Of a stretch of DNA of 20,839 nucleotides, positions 8,880-18,890 are shown one piece after another. The DNA is taken from contig JAYMTA010001269.1 in the NCBI GenBank assembly GCA_036897625.1, forward strand, positions 1 through 20,839, in the 5' to 3' direction. The notes beneath the pieces are model-generated. The model saw only the letters and a program-made list of their open reading frames with translations, was not told the origin of the DNA and ran no database searches. Within the stretch, counting starts at the first letter, position 1. Each line of letters opens with the position of its first letter. This DNA comes from Pelargonium cotyledonis (taxonomy: Eukaryota; Streptophyta; Magnoliopsida; Geraniales; Geraniaceae). The position numbers were made by a program, and so were the translations under genes.

Positions 8880-9617
8880 CTAACACTGCTTGGGATAATT
8901 CCATGACTTCGGTTTTGAATTACTTAAAGGTGGTGGAGTTGTTTCTACCGCAAGAAATGGCTGGTGACAAATGGGGCACAAGAGATATCGACTGAGGTAA
9001 ACCTTGAAATGCTCATACTGCATATTGCATCCGTGACACACAGTCCAAAAAGTATTTGTTTTTGGCTTTTGAGACGCAGCAACTTTTGTAGGCTGGGTTG
9101 TCCGAGAGGCCTTCTTCTGAGACTTCACACTAGAGGTTGTGGTTTTAGGGATCTTGCTTGACTTATTAGGACGCGGTGGTACAGATGTTGCTCCACTTGA
9201 GGTGGGAACTTTCGGATAAGCTGTTCTGTTTCTCTGGTCATATGCCGCTCTCTTACCCTTATCCGACAATACACTCCATGCCTCTGAAATCAATTTAAAA
9301 GCCCCTTCAGCACCGATAGAATTGTTCTTATCTGGATGAAGCATAAGAGCCAGCTTCTTAAACTGTTTCCTCACAGCCTCATCGTCAGCTAGACGATTCA
9401 CACCAAGTATGCCATACCAATCTGATTCCCCATTTCTTTTGTTCTCTGCAGCAATATACACATCAAGTGTTGATAACATATGAGTGATACCATCAAGCCC
9501 AGGGTACAAATTCTGAGCTTTCAAAGCAAACTTCTTCGCGCCCATAAGGTCCTTTGCCGTGAATTTTTTCTCGGCAATCTCTTTTGCCCGGTTGGCCTCA
9601 TCCTTGTTGCATTCCAT
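8880..9617 (-). CDS. J-domain (DnaJ-like) protein, N-terminal half, 245 aa
   Basis: The 245 residues start MECNKDEANRAKEIAEKKF, the standard opening of the plant J-protein/DUF3444 family. They contain a helical N-terminal region (1-60) and a J domain (about 66-130) with HPDKN intact at 94-98 and DQRN at its end. A Ser/Pro/Lys-rich linker (132-188) follows, then the family's zinc-ribbon-like FWTVC module with CxxC pairs at 194-197 and 214-217. The HPD motif is what stimulates Hsp70 ATPase. Full-length relatives are about 700 or more residues with one or two DUF3444 domains. Here a TAG ends the frame and the rest is decayed (8090-8879). It could be a pseudogene of the full-length type, or a functional short J protein. 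The reading frame of this half is fully open, and promoter and leader look normal. Confidence 0.75.
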   Translation of the reverse strand: MECNKDEANRAKEIAEKKFTAKDLMGAKKFALKAQNLYPGLDGITHMLSTLDVYIAAENKRNGESDWYGILGVNRLADDEAVRKQFKKLALMLHPDKNNSIGAEGAFKLISEAWSVLSDKGKRAAYDQRNRTAYPKVPTSSGATSVPPRPNKSSKIPKTTTSSVKSQKKASRTTQPTKVAASQKPKTNTFWTVCHGCNMQYEHFKVYLSRYLLCPICHQPFLAVETTPPPLSNSKPKSWNYPKQC

Positions 9618-9648
9618 TGCTCACTCTTCCACAGTCTTCCCCTCTTTT

Positions 9649-10173
9649 CTGTTTTTCAAACAAAAATATTCAACAAAACTCAATCACCCCATTAACAACC
9701 CCCGAGTTTTGGAAATAGAACCTCCCCTTTCAATACACTAAACCCTAATTAAGACAACAAACAAAAAAACAAAACAATGTTGGAACTCGGAAACTCGTAG
9801 ACAGAAGGACAAGAAACAATATATCAAAAGCTTCCAACTTTAAATGAAAATAACAATCTGGACAACAAAAACAACAGCAATATTCACCACAAAACAGCAT
9901 CTGATAACTTCATTTACAAATAGTAATACAAAAACTGAGTTCACACAAACTCCAAACTGCTATACAAAACAAAATCCAACAAACAAAAATTACAGCAAAC
10001 AAAACATGCATGGATCTAAGCTAACCATTTTCTAAATCATCAGAAGGAAACACGATAAAATGGGATAAAAACCCTAAACTGAATGCTTGGAAATGAACCC
10101 TAAAATCAGTTATTCAGTGAGTGAGAGTGAAGAGAAAGCATTTTGCCTCCAAAATATGAGAAAAGAAAGTTAC
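9649..10173 (-). other. 5' leader intron of J-domain gene (525 bp)
   Basis: The donor TTAAG|GTAACTTTC and the acceptor GAAAAACAG|AAAAGAG bound a segment with many short open stretches but no family-like protein. A leader intron just before the ATG would place the main start 31 bases into exon 2. The acceptor is the best candidate I see rather than proven. Confidence 0.55.
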
Positions 10174-10229
10174 CTTAATATAATAGCAACGAGTGTGGTT
10201 TGAGGAATATGAATCACATAAGCCACCAT
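10174..10229 (-). other. upstream ORF in J-gene leader (first part)
   Basis: An ATG at 10227-10229 in the presumed leader opens a frame (MVAYVIHIPQTTLVAII) that runs to the predicted donor. After splicing to 9648 it continues RKEGKTVEE and stops at TGA, 27 codons in all, leaving only GCA before the main ATG at 9617. Such an ORF would reduce or couple translation of the main frame. It depends on the predicted splice and on a transcription start near 10370. Confidence 0.4.
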
Positions 10230-10399
10230 GGACAGAGCTCCGTCGTCAGATTTTCCTTTTTGCCCCTCAAGAACATCCCCAAAGTCTCTACCTTTTTGGT
10301 CGAAACCTAATCACAAAACTAAAATTAAAATCAACTTTTGGCCTTCCTTTTCTACTTGAAAAAAGAAAGTATTTTTTGCGTCAACCTTAACCAAACCCC

Positions 10400-10407
10400 T
10401 ATTTATA
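10400..10407 (-). promoter_or_regulatory. TATA box of J-domain gene
   Basis: On the minus strand this is TATAAATA followed by GGGG, a textbook plant TATA box. It puts the transcription start near 10370 and exon 1 at about 10174-10370. Confidence 0.6.
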
Positions 10408-11140
10408 TTTTGTTGGGAGCCTAACCATGGTTAATATTTAACTCTTGTTGTGTGGATGCAAAGGGTATGTGGTTAAGGGAATCACTATCTAGTGTAACTA
10501 CGGTTAACATTTAACTCCTATAATGAGTTAAGGATAAAATGGGGTGAGTTACAAATTTTGTTGTATGAATTTTGAACTATTGAAAACGTTTTAAAATTGA
10601 GAATTGTTTTTCCTGTCGTTTTAAGGGTCAGCTATAATTTTTATATGGTTACGCCGATTTTTAGAGGAATAACGATTTTGAGGATGACAAATAACTAATT
10701 GTAGTCTCTTTCATTAAGATTGTGAGCTCTTGTTTGATAACAACTAAATGTGTGTGTTGGGTTTGTAGACTGCCGACGTAGATTCATGTTGAGTGTTTTT
10801 TTTAAATTGGTGTGTACACATGACGTTTGACTATTTGAGGTATGTGGCGTCTGTAGGGAATGAGAATGTGACTTGGAATAAGGTTGCGGTTTGATTTAAG
10901 GTCCCAGATCAATTTTTAAGTTTGTTGCCGAATCAGGCAACAAGTCCAATAAAATGAGAGGCGATTGATAACGACTTTCACTTGATCGTCCAAAAAAATT
11001 TGTGTACTCGTTCTCATTTGTTCACTTGATTACTTCATAGGAAATAAAAACAACGTTGGACCAAAAATATAAATACAGCAATTTTAGTTTCACATGCAAT
11101 CATTCAAATTATCAAATAGTATATGGCAACGACAATGGCC
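10408..11140. other. spacer between divergent promoters, no gene seen
   Basis: This AT-rich sequence lies between the minus-strand J-gene promoter and the plus-strand site II promoter. GGTTAA phrases recur near 10424-10510. No coding frame of note and no RNA gene was seen. Confidence 0.5.
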
Positions 11141-11165
11141 ATGGTTAGGCGGGATTGTCTAGTAA

Positions 11166-11267
11166 TGGGCTGATCTGACATAAGATCTAGATATGGGCCT
11201 TCTCACCAGCTGAGCCCAACATATAAGCCCATTTAATCAAATCCATTGCATTCAAAGCCCAAGCCCA
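11166..11267 (+). promoter_or_regulatory. cluster of six site II (TGGGCY) elements
   Basis: TGGGCT at 11166-11171 and TGGGCC at 11194-11199 are followed by AGCCCA (the same element reversed) at 11213-11218, 11226-11231, 11256-11261 and 11262-11267. Six copies in 102 bases is far above chance in AT-rich DNA. Site II elements, bound by TCP factors, are typical of promoters for ribosomal, mitochondrial and other growth-linked housekeeping genes. They usually lie just upstream of the transcription start, which fits a gene starting near 11280 on the plus strand. Confidence 0.8.
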
Positions 11268-11279
11268 ATACTCATAATC

Positions 11280-14200
11280 CTCTTCCTCACAGTCTCGCAT
11301 CGCATTCCCATGGAAGCTTACTTCACAACCGTGGATCGCATCGTCGCAAGTTGCTAAGGTCTCATCCTTCTAAGATTCCATGAAACTTTTGTCTCCTATA
11401 GCTTAATTCTTATTGTATGGCCATAATATTCTAGCAGGAAAGAGATTAACAGTTTTTTCTTATAAAAAAAAACAAAGTGATCGGTGAAAGTTTGTGTTTT
11501 TGTATCATTTCTTTGAGCTGTAGCTCTTCGAATTGCTTAAAATCTTAATGCATGTATGTAATTCTAGCAAAAGATGCCATTTTTTTCTGTCAGTTTCTTA
11601 TTTCTATGGGTTGCTCATTGTTGTATAGAGTATAGTGTGCTTTTGTTTTGAAAACGATGGTGGGTGAAATGGAATTGTCTGATTATACAATCCACTTCTT
11701 GTTGGTAATGTGTGTTCTTTAGTTGTATCTTGTTCGTCTTTCGATTTACTGATTTAGACAGTGACAAATGATGGATAGTTGCCTAAATGGAATTGCCAAA
11801 GGGACCCTCCTTTTCTATTCCTTTTCTGCCTTTAGCATTAACTAATTGTTCTTTCTTTTCCGCTCGGGATGTGTTTGCAATATGATCTTGGTTGTTGAGG
11901 CCTTTTTGTGGGAGTTGAGTATTTTCTAGGCTTAGTGCCATTTATGAATGTATGTTTGATTTAGCAGTCAATCTTGTCTATTCGTATTTATGTTGTGTGG
12001 GTTAGGTTTGGTTCCTGATAATTGTTAGCTTTTTTCTTTTGCTTCCAAGTCCGACTGCGGATAGGTGAATTCTGAATAAGTCTTTGGTTTCTTAAGAAAA
12101 CCGTGTTACACTTCCATAGATGAAGAAGAACGATTGTCACATCTTTTGTGGCAATGTCTTGTGAATCATGTATACATATGCAAATGTCAAATGCGGAAAA
12201 TCCTTAACAAAATATGATTAGTGTGCTTTGTGGATGTGAATCCATTACAAAGTTGTTGCATTGTTTCTTTTCATGGCAATTGGCAAAGGCTCGTGGCCAA
12301 AACATATGGCCTAACTTCCTTGTGCTTTTCCAGTATTGAACTGTTAACATTCTAGGTTAATTGAAATTGTGTGTCCATAAAGCATTTTTTTTTATGGTTT
12401 TTGGTATCTTAATTACGGTATAATCGGTGTAGCTTAGTACTCTCCTTACAAGGAGCTGTTAATGTTCAAGATGTGCGCAAAGTATGTTGGAGAGTACAAA
12501 GAGTACTTGTATTTGATATGTGTTCTCTTGCCAAAACTATATGCTATAGGTGTTTTTTTTGTTTAAAAGAGAGCTATCCTTGATTAGTTGATTTTATGAG
12601 ATTGTTACTACTCTCTTGAGATCCTTCGAGCCTGGAGGGCAGAGCTGGTCATGTTGGTTTCAACATCTAAATTCTCGAAATGAGTGTCCAGTATCTCTCA
12701 ATTTTTTGTCCCACAATGAGTGCCTACGTTTCCTTTTTACACACTAGTTATGTATGAATGACCACACAATATCCCGACGACAAGTTATAGAACTCTTTGA
12801 GATTGTTACAACAAGAATGCTGAAGGGTATAAGAGGCAAAGTCTAACCCTAACTATCTTCTTAAATGTTACATGTGATTCATTTTGTGATTTCAAAGGTC
12901 CAATAAAGGCACAACGCAAGATGAGCCTCTTTCGTTTACATGACCAAACAACTAATCTGGAAGTTAGTTAGATTGGGCTAAAATTGTTGTTCGAGCTTTT
13001 TTTCATTCAGGGCAACGAACTAGTGGGATCTCTGTGTAAAAGTTGTTGTGCAACTTTACGTGCTAGAGCTTTCTATGGAGCTAATCATTAATATCAGTTA
13101 TATTATGTACAAGTCAATGAAAGCTGCTTTACACATCATTTGCACATACATATTTGTAGGATGCCTAATGTTACTGACAGGCCGCCATCTACCATTGGCT
13201 TACTTTATTTCAGTAGCTATTACTATGTCCATATTTTTCCGTTGGTTGAGCTACAGGAGATAGATTATCATTTGCGAATGCTATTTTAATGAGGGGCCAA
13301 GGATATGCTCAAGGCTTGGGTTCTGCACTAGCGAAAAGCAGGCTGTGGCGACTTCATTGCAGGTGAACTTAGCTTTTCTTATTGATTAGTCAATAAGGTC
13401 GACAGTGCATTTGAGCTGCAACGTTATTTTCATGGTGTACCTTAGTTTTATTGCAGTTGAAAAGCTTCACGTGCAATGTTACTCTCAATTCTCACTGTCA
13501 TTTCTCGAAAAATTTCTAACACTGTATTTGATGTTACTCTTGTAGGTAGGTAAATTGAAAGAGAAAAGGCGAAGGAAAAGTTCCTCGACCTTTTGTTTTT
13601 TTCAACATTAACACCTGGATCCAGATTGTACCGGACCTAGCCAGCCCTTCAATAATTATGCAAATGGGTCAAGCAATGATATATTTACTACAACAAAGCT
13701 GGCACTTTCAGTTGGTGAGTTTTTAATGGTGATGAGAACTGATTTAGTCAATGATGAGATGTTTCTATTGATATAGATGGGAAGTTGCACTTATTTTTGC
13801 TGACACGGGACGATTAGGACCCATCAGGCAGGCACACTTCCACTTATTATCCACGACGATGAACTTGACCACTTGCTAAATTCTCGCCACTTATATTTTG
13901 ACATTCCTCGGTTGGTTAGTTGGTCTTTATCTATATGCACAAATGTTGCATATTATGATCATCATATTATGTGAATCAATTTCTGTGTTTACTTGCAGAT
14001 TGCGACTTGCATACATATCCATTTCCAATGGATGCACAAAAGTGCTGGAATTGCTTCCTGCCATGGTAACAGTACTCGTCGATCTTCAACTATAACGCGT
14101 GTAAAGTGAATTGTTTATTCTTTTTTATCCATTGCTCTCTCTGGTGTCAACATGGTGTGGCCTTCAATTGTGTACAAAATTAAATACTGGCCATCTTTTT

Positions 14201-14294
14201 GTAGGTTTGGTGGAAAGCAAGCTGTAATGTCCAGCTTTTGAAAATTAGAAGCCCAAATGGGGATGTGGATTTTGATGGGGTTAAAGTGAATCAG
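11280..14294 (+). other. unidentified spliced gene or gene remnant, possibly organelle-targeted
   Basis: Downstream of the site II promoter is a leader-like exon ending CTAAG|GT at 11358 (its ATG at 11311 meets a stop after 15 codons). A T-rich 1.9-kb stretch follows, then exon-like blocks bounded by AG and GT: to 13362, 13546-13714, 13777-13914, 13999-14065 and 14205-14294. The first block reads ECYFNEGPRICSRLGFCTSE, resembling a mitochondrial presequence end. The second includes DPDCTGPSQPFNNYANGSSN in the same frame, but after an in-frame stop. The third reads GTLPLIIHDDELDHLLNSRH. The last reads WWKASCNVQLLKIRSPNGDV in phase 0. No single frame connects all blocks without stops, and no end of the gene is seen after 14294. 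It may be a decayed gene, or my exon limits may be wrong. I do not recognise the family. Confidence 0.35.
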
Positions 14295-14441
14295 GTACTC
14301 ACTTTTGCTTTGCTAATTGCCAATTCCTATTCAGCTCGTGCCTTTAACTCAAGCATCTGCACAGGGAATCAAGATTGTTCACAAGTGTAATATTTTTAAC
14401 TGCAAACACAGGTTTCAAAAAAGAAAAAGAAAAACATAGAA

Positions 14442-14468
14442 GTTCCAAAAACGTTTGCGTTTTGGAAC
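14442..14468. repeat. inverted repeat, 9-bp arms
   Basis: GTTCCAAAA (14442-14450) and TTTTGGAAC (14460-14468) pair perfectly around a 9-base spacer, which itself can extend the stem with ACG/CG pairing. Possible foldback element or chance hairpin. Confidence 0.6.
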
Positions 14469-14513
14469 ATAAACCGCATGAGTGGAAAGGGCGCTTTTGT
14501 TCGTACCTCGCTT

Positions 14514-14543
14514 AACAACTCTTGGGTAGAAAGATGAGTTGTT
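14514..14543. repeat. inverted repeat, 8-bp arms
   Basis: AACAACTC (14514-14521) and GAGTTGTT (14536-14543) pair perfectly around a 14-base spacer. Together with the hairpin about 45 bases upstream it suggests a small foldback element. Confidence 0.55.
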
Positions 14544-15320
14544 ACTTGCATTCGAATGAGGATTAGTTTGGTGTGGTAAACAACTTAAAGATGCTAACCG
14601 CGAGTTTGCGGACCCGCTCAGAACCCCATGGTATAGACGAAAAAAAGCAATTGTCTACTTCAAAGTTCAAACGTCTATGAAGAGTAAATACTTTGATTGG
14701 TAAACCAATGTTTAGAATGAGGCTCAAAAGAAATTATGAAAAAATAAATTGTTTTATAAAATTGTCCGAAAGTTATGATACTACTGTAAATTTATAAAAA
14801 TGCCCTTAGGCATGGATATTGAGCATAAAAATATAACATAAAAAAAGTTTATAATATTTATGCAGCCGGAAGCCTAATATCTTTACTATCAACGTAGTAT
14901 ACAAATATTTAAGATAGAAGTGTGACCGACTCATATGACATTTTGGTCTATCTATTGAACGTCTTCTGTGAAACTAAAACAATCTACCATGTAGAACAAA
15001 AAAGAATGTATATGTCACTTTGAGGTCGATCTACATATGGATTTACCACACTTTTTTTTTATTGTTGTTGAAAGAACCAAAACAATATCACAACTAAACC
15101 TGCAAGACTAGCCAAACAGACCTTAGTAACTAAGATTAGCCGATGCTTATGATTGGTGTGGTTAATGCGGTGTGAGTCAGTGCGGCGCTTAGGCGAGCGA
15201 CATATTTAATTAATAATTAATTATGTTTAAACCAGTGTTTTTTTAATGGATTAACTTAACACATTGTTGAGCTGTTAGGTTTAGAAAGAAAAAAAACGAA
15301 TAAGTTCTGTAAATTCCAAC

Positions 15321-15620
15321 CATTGGTCACGTGGATGCATAGCTATCACGTAAATACTTAATGGGTCTTTTCTTGGTCCACCAACGAAATGTTCCTTCAA
15401 CAAAACAGCTCTATTACTATATAATTATTTACTTTAAGCCCAACTATTAAACTAATCACCTTATTTTACTCCTTAATCCACAAATCTCTCACTACTTTCC
15501 ACCAGATCCTTCCACGTTCCCTACCATCCAACGGTCTAAAACGAGCCACGATGTGAACACCCTGGACGCTGCTGGCGCCGGCATCCTACGTGGCTCCCAA
15601 GATCTGACCTTATAACACGT
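15321..15620 (+). promoter_or_regulatory. orphan promoter-like region with G-box/ABRE elements
   Basis: A palindromic G-box in GGTCACGTGG (CACGTG at 15328-15333), a CACGTAA near 15348, ATCCAACGGTC near 15527, and an ABRE-like TACGTGGC at 15587-15594 are followed by CCTTATAAC near 15608. The stretch 15540-15610 is clearly more GC-rich than its surroundings. This resembles an ABA- or seed-type promoter, yet no coding sequence follows; MITE-like DNA begins about 60 bases downstream. Confidence 0.35.
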
Positions 15621-15671
15621 AGCATTATTACTATTTAAAATTAAATGGTATTAATTTGACAAGGTAAGAGA

Positions 15672-16239
15672 CGCCTGTTTGGCGACGGCACGTTTGGTTC
15701 CTCTAAAAAAACAAGTGCTTGGTTTGTTACGGCATATTTAGAAGAGGTGTCACGTAAGAAAATTTTAAAATATCCCGATAAAATTGTTCGTTAAATGCAT
15801 AAAATGTTGAAAATAAGATATTAAATGTCAATTTTATTTTATTCCCCCGTAAAATACAAATTGGATCGATTTGGTGATTAGGTGACATGTGAAACAATAT
15901 ATATTGTTTTTGCAGATGAGATCGACCTGGTTTGTCGATGAATTCTATCAAATATGGTTTGTTACAGTAGTTTATACTACACACTTAATACATATGTTGG
16001 TCATAATTGTTGTAATCAACGTTTAACATCTTATAATATGAGCATATAAAGTGATTGATATTATTAATTTGTAGTTTAAATGCTTCATGTTTATTTTGGT
16101 TTCAGCCGTGGATAACTCCTTACAGTTATTTTTATCCAAACATATTACTACGTTCAACTTTCTGGAACAGTTCCTTACCGTTTCAATTATCTCATTACAA
16201 CTTCTTACAGTTATCTAGTAGTGCTACCAAACAGGGCCT
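15672..16239. mobile_element. MITE-like element(s) with CTGTTTGG ends
   Basis: The left end reads GCCTGTTTGGCGACGGCACG. The right end, on the minus strand, reads GGCCCTGTTTGGTAGCACTA. The CCTGTTTGG terminal repeat is common at the ends of plant hAT-like MITEs. The right part also holds a 16-bp direct repeat, AACTCCTTACAGTTAT at 16114-16129 and AACTTCTTACAGTTAT at 16199-16214. The two ends may belong to one element of about 570 bp or to two separate ones; no target-site duplication is obvious and no transposase is present. The open frames inside it are not gene-like. Confidence 0.4.
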
Positions 16240-16789
16240 AACCAGTTATAAACTTTTCTTCTCCGGTGTGACATCAGCATGAGGTCATCAATTTATCTGG
16301 TTCCATTTGGTGAAACGCCGAATTCTCTGACGTTTGATTTGTTTGGTTGTGTGAGTGTGACATGAAGTATAAACCAAAAATTGTAATACATGAGAACGAC
16401 CGGCCAAACATGTCGTATTATTAAAAACGAATAAACTAGTTGCGCCAAATAAATTAGGCTTAGTTCAAGTTTCAATCCAGACAAATAAGAACATGCATTC
16501 TTTTAATCAATATTAATTAACATATATATTCATTTATTTGAACTCATAGATACTAAACATCCTTGTTATATAAAAAAAATAATAATAATAGAAAAACATC
16601 CTGTTAAATTCCAAAATTTAATATATAGTCATATTTGTATTTTTTTTACTTGCTCTAGCTTAAATTAATTTTAAGCTAAAAAATATAGTCACTCGTGTAA
16701 TTATTTTATGTGAATTTTAAAAAATAATTGAAACGTATTAATTATTTTAATATATTATTTCAATTATAAACTACAATTATTACTCCGTA
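16240..16789. other. AT-rich spacer, no gene seen
   Basis: Strongly AT-rich, with AATAATAAT at about 16580 and long A/T tracts. No supported coding sequence or structured RNA seen on either strand. Confidence 0.5.
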
Positions 16790-16861
16790 TTAAGTAATGT
16801 TGGTATTATTAATAGCAATAACTATTACTAAACATAATGAAATCAACAATAATGAGGTGGA

Positions 16862-17012
16862 TCTGATACGCCCTGTTCCAGTCTCCTCTGACGGTTTGGC
16901 TGCTGGAACTTTTGCCTCTGCTTCTCTCTGTATCTTCTTTCTCTTCATCGCTTGTAATTGTGGTCTTTCCTTCCTTGTGACGTGTTTTGCTACTATTAGC
17001 AATTAGGGTTTT
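16862..17012 (-). other. leader-like segment with telo-box and short basic ORF
   Basis: On the minus strand a telo-box AAACCCTAA (17003-17011), a motif common in leaders of plant housekeeping genes, is followed by an ATG at 16946-16948. The ATG opens a basic, lysine-rich start (MKRKKIQREAEAKVPAAKP, then SEETGTGRIRSTS). After about 16860 the sequence turns AT-rich and the frame becomes hydrophobic and unconvincing before its stop at 16790. The stretch 16860-17200 is richer in GC than its surroundings. It could be the first exon of a gene whose remainder is absent or lies beyond an intron I cannot follow. I do not recognise the protein. Confidence 0.25.
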
Positions 17013-17209
17013 TAGTTTGAATCATTAAAAGCGGTTGTGGTCGTTATTTACGAGATTGTTCAGCAGCTAACCAGTGCATTGAGATCGCGGGTCGAGGGCT
17101 TGATTCGCTGATTGGGGTTGTTGTCTGAGATTTGTCTTGATGTTGAGGTTTAGTTTCGGCTAGTGTTGCGGATCTGGGTTTGGCCCCAACAAGCCATGTC
17201 GGATCTCGG

Positions 17210-17600
17210 GATATGGTTTAGGGTGTCATATTGTTATAGTCTACTAGTTTGGGGTTGTTTAATTTGTGTTTTGTTAGTTTGTTGTTTGAGTTATGTTTTA
17301 TTAGTTTGGTTTGACTTATTTATTGCTTTATTAGTTCGGTTTGAATATGTATATGGATATCAAGGTTTCTGAATTAGCCATGTTGAATCTTGAGTTAGAA
17401 TTCGGAGTACTAGGTATTGGTCTGCTAGTTTGGGTTAGATTGTGTTTAGTTTATTTCGAGACAATTGTGTTTTTTATGAGTTTTAAATTAGTGAATTTAA
17501 AAGCTCGTAGGTATGTTTGGGTCGCTAATTCTATATATGGTCTGATTTGTGTTGTACCAGATTTTCTGAATGTATCTAAACATTTGAGTATTGATTAATA
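17210..17600 (+). repeat. TG-rich low-complexity stretch with TTAGTTTGG echoes
   Basis: The phrase (T/C)TAGTT(T/C)GG recurs about six times between roughly 17243 and 17435 in T- and G-rich sequence. The spacing is irregular, so this is cryptic simplicity rather than a clean tandem array. Open frames here are Leu/Val/Cys-rich by composition and I do not count them as genes. Confidence 0.4.
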
Positions 17601-18860
17601 AATTATGGTTTTCGTTGAAAATAATAAAAATAATAATAATAATATTGCTAAAAAAAGTAATGTTGCTATTGTTCTCGGTGGTCTAATGAATAAGATAATA
17701 AAAATGTAAAGTTAACAAGTTAAAGACAACATTAATCTATAATGATGTTTTAAAGAGATTAATGTGGACAAAGTTTGATTCTCTCATTAAAAAGCATTTT
17801 AAAATGCAAAATAGTGGATTCTATGTTGGAGTTTGGTTTGTGCTTAATTTATTATGTCAACAAAAGTTAGCCATTGAAATATTAAATCTAATATGAACAA
17901 ATTATACAATTAATTCATTGCTCACATAAATTTGGATTAAAGTCATGAGAAAAAAAATATATTCATTTAAAAAAATGTCAGCTGAGCACTCACTGTTGAT
18001 ATATTTTACAGCCATTAACTATTTTAATATGATTTCTTTAATTATATTTGTGTCTTAATCTTTGTTTATAGAAACTCACAGGGTAGAAAAGTATTGTGGT
18101 GTTCATATTTTGAATCGGGTTTGTTTATATTCAAACTGATAAAACGTAATTCGATTTGAAAAAGATTCGAAATGAAAAGATATTTCGTTTTCGAACAAAA
18201 TTAGTAGATTGTTCTGTTATTCATAGTTTTACAAGAAAATTTTGATATGAAACCGGACATATCATTAGTCTAATTGAATTTAGAATGCACGTTTACTTAG
18301 ATTCAAATAATCTGTTCTAATGAAAAGTGGAAATGGATTAACATGTGCTAGTTGCTTGGGGGACAGCTTTTGAGAGGGAGCTTTCTCTGGTCTTCAACAT
18401 ATTTAAGTTTAGAAAATTAAATAACTCCAGAGTTTTGCAATTAATTTGGACTTTAATGAGATTTACATGTGGGATTCTCAAGTTAATTAATGTAGTATAT
18501 AGGCTATGAATGAACACTTGTGTCTTTTTTGAGATCATATTATTGTTTTTAGTTGTTCAATTTTCACTCAAATGAAAATATATAATAATTAGAATAAAAT
18601 TAATTTGACATATCGATTTTATTAAACATTTTTACTAATATTTTATACGATAACAATATTTGTTGACCGATTTTTCTGAGACTATTTTACAAGGATAAAT
18701 TTATTGAGTATTGACAATGATATTGAAAATTTTGTTGTTATGTACTTATGTTCAATCTAATTAGCAGAAAAATGGAAAGTGAATGTAAGAAAATGAAAAG
18801 TCATACATCTAAAGACATGTTGACATAGTTATAATTCATAACCTAACAAATTTCTATTTA
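17601..18860. other. AT-rich spacer, no gene seen
   Basis: It starts with an AATAATAATAAT tract (17620-17645) and stays AT-rich throughout. The minus-strand open stretch near 18338-18538 is not family-like. No RNA gene, array or element could be delimited. Confidence 0.5.
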
Positions 18861-18890
18861 GTGTTTGTTTGGTAACACTAATGCTTCTTT
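18861..18890 (+). mobile_element. single MITE-like end (GTGTTTGTTTGGTAACAC)
   Basis: A GTTTGTTTGGTAACACTA motif resembles the hAT-like MITE ends seen elsewhere in the window and is followed by a GCTTCTTTAAG phrase repeated at about 18980. No matching right end was found nearby, so this may be half of a broken element or chance. Confidence 0.25.

Larger units (their letters stand above)
14295..15300. other. spacer with hairpins and a MITE-like end
   Basis: No gene is seen. Two small perfect inverted repeats lie at 14442-14468 (GTTCCAAAA/TTTTGGAAC) and 14514-14543 (AACAACTC/GAGTTGTT). A TIR-like end, read on the minus strand as AAGGTCTGTTTGGCTAGTC, lies at about 15105-15124. The region follows directly on the last exon-like block and may be inserted material that removed the rest of that gene. 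Confidence 0.45.

Noticed and set aside
12437-12497. Possible miRNA precursor (GTACTCTCC / GGAGAGTAC arms)
   Set aside because: Only 9 bp of stem with a 43-base spacer that does not extend the pairing; too short for a plant pre-miRNA.
13048-13263. 71-codon hydrophobic frame on +
   Set aside because: The composition is AT-driven. It lies in or at the end of the intron-like stretch of the unidentified gene, and the alternative frames there are no better supported.
15727-15984. 85-codon minus-strand frame
   Set aside because: It lies in MITE-like AT-rich DNA and has no family resemblance.
17163-17598. Overlapping membrane-like frames on +
   Set aside because: Their Leu/Val/Cys content follows from TG-rich low-complexity DNA; there are no splice or homology cues.
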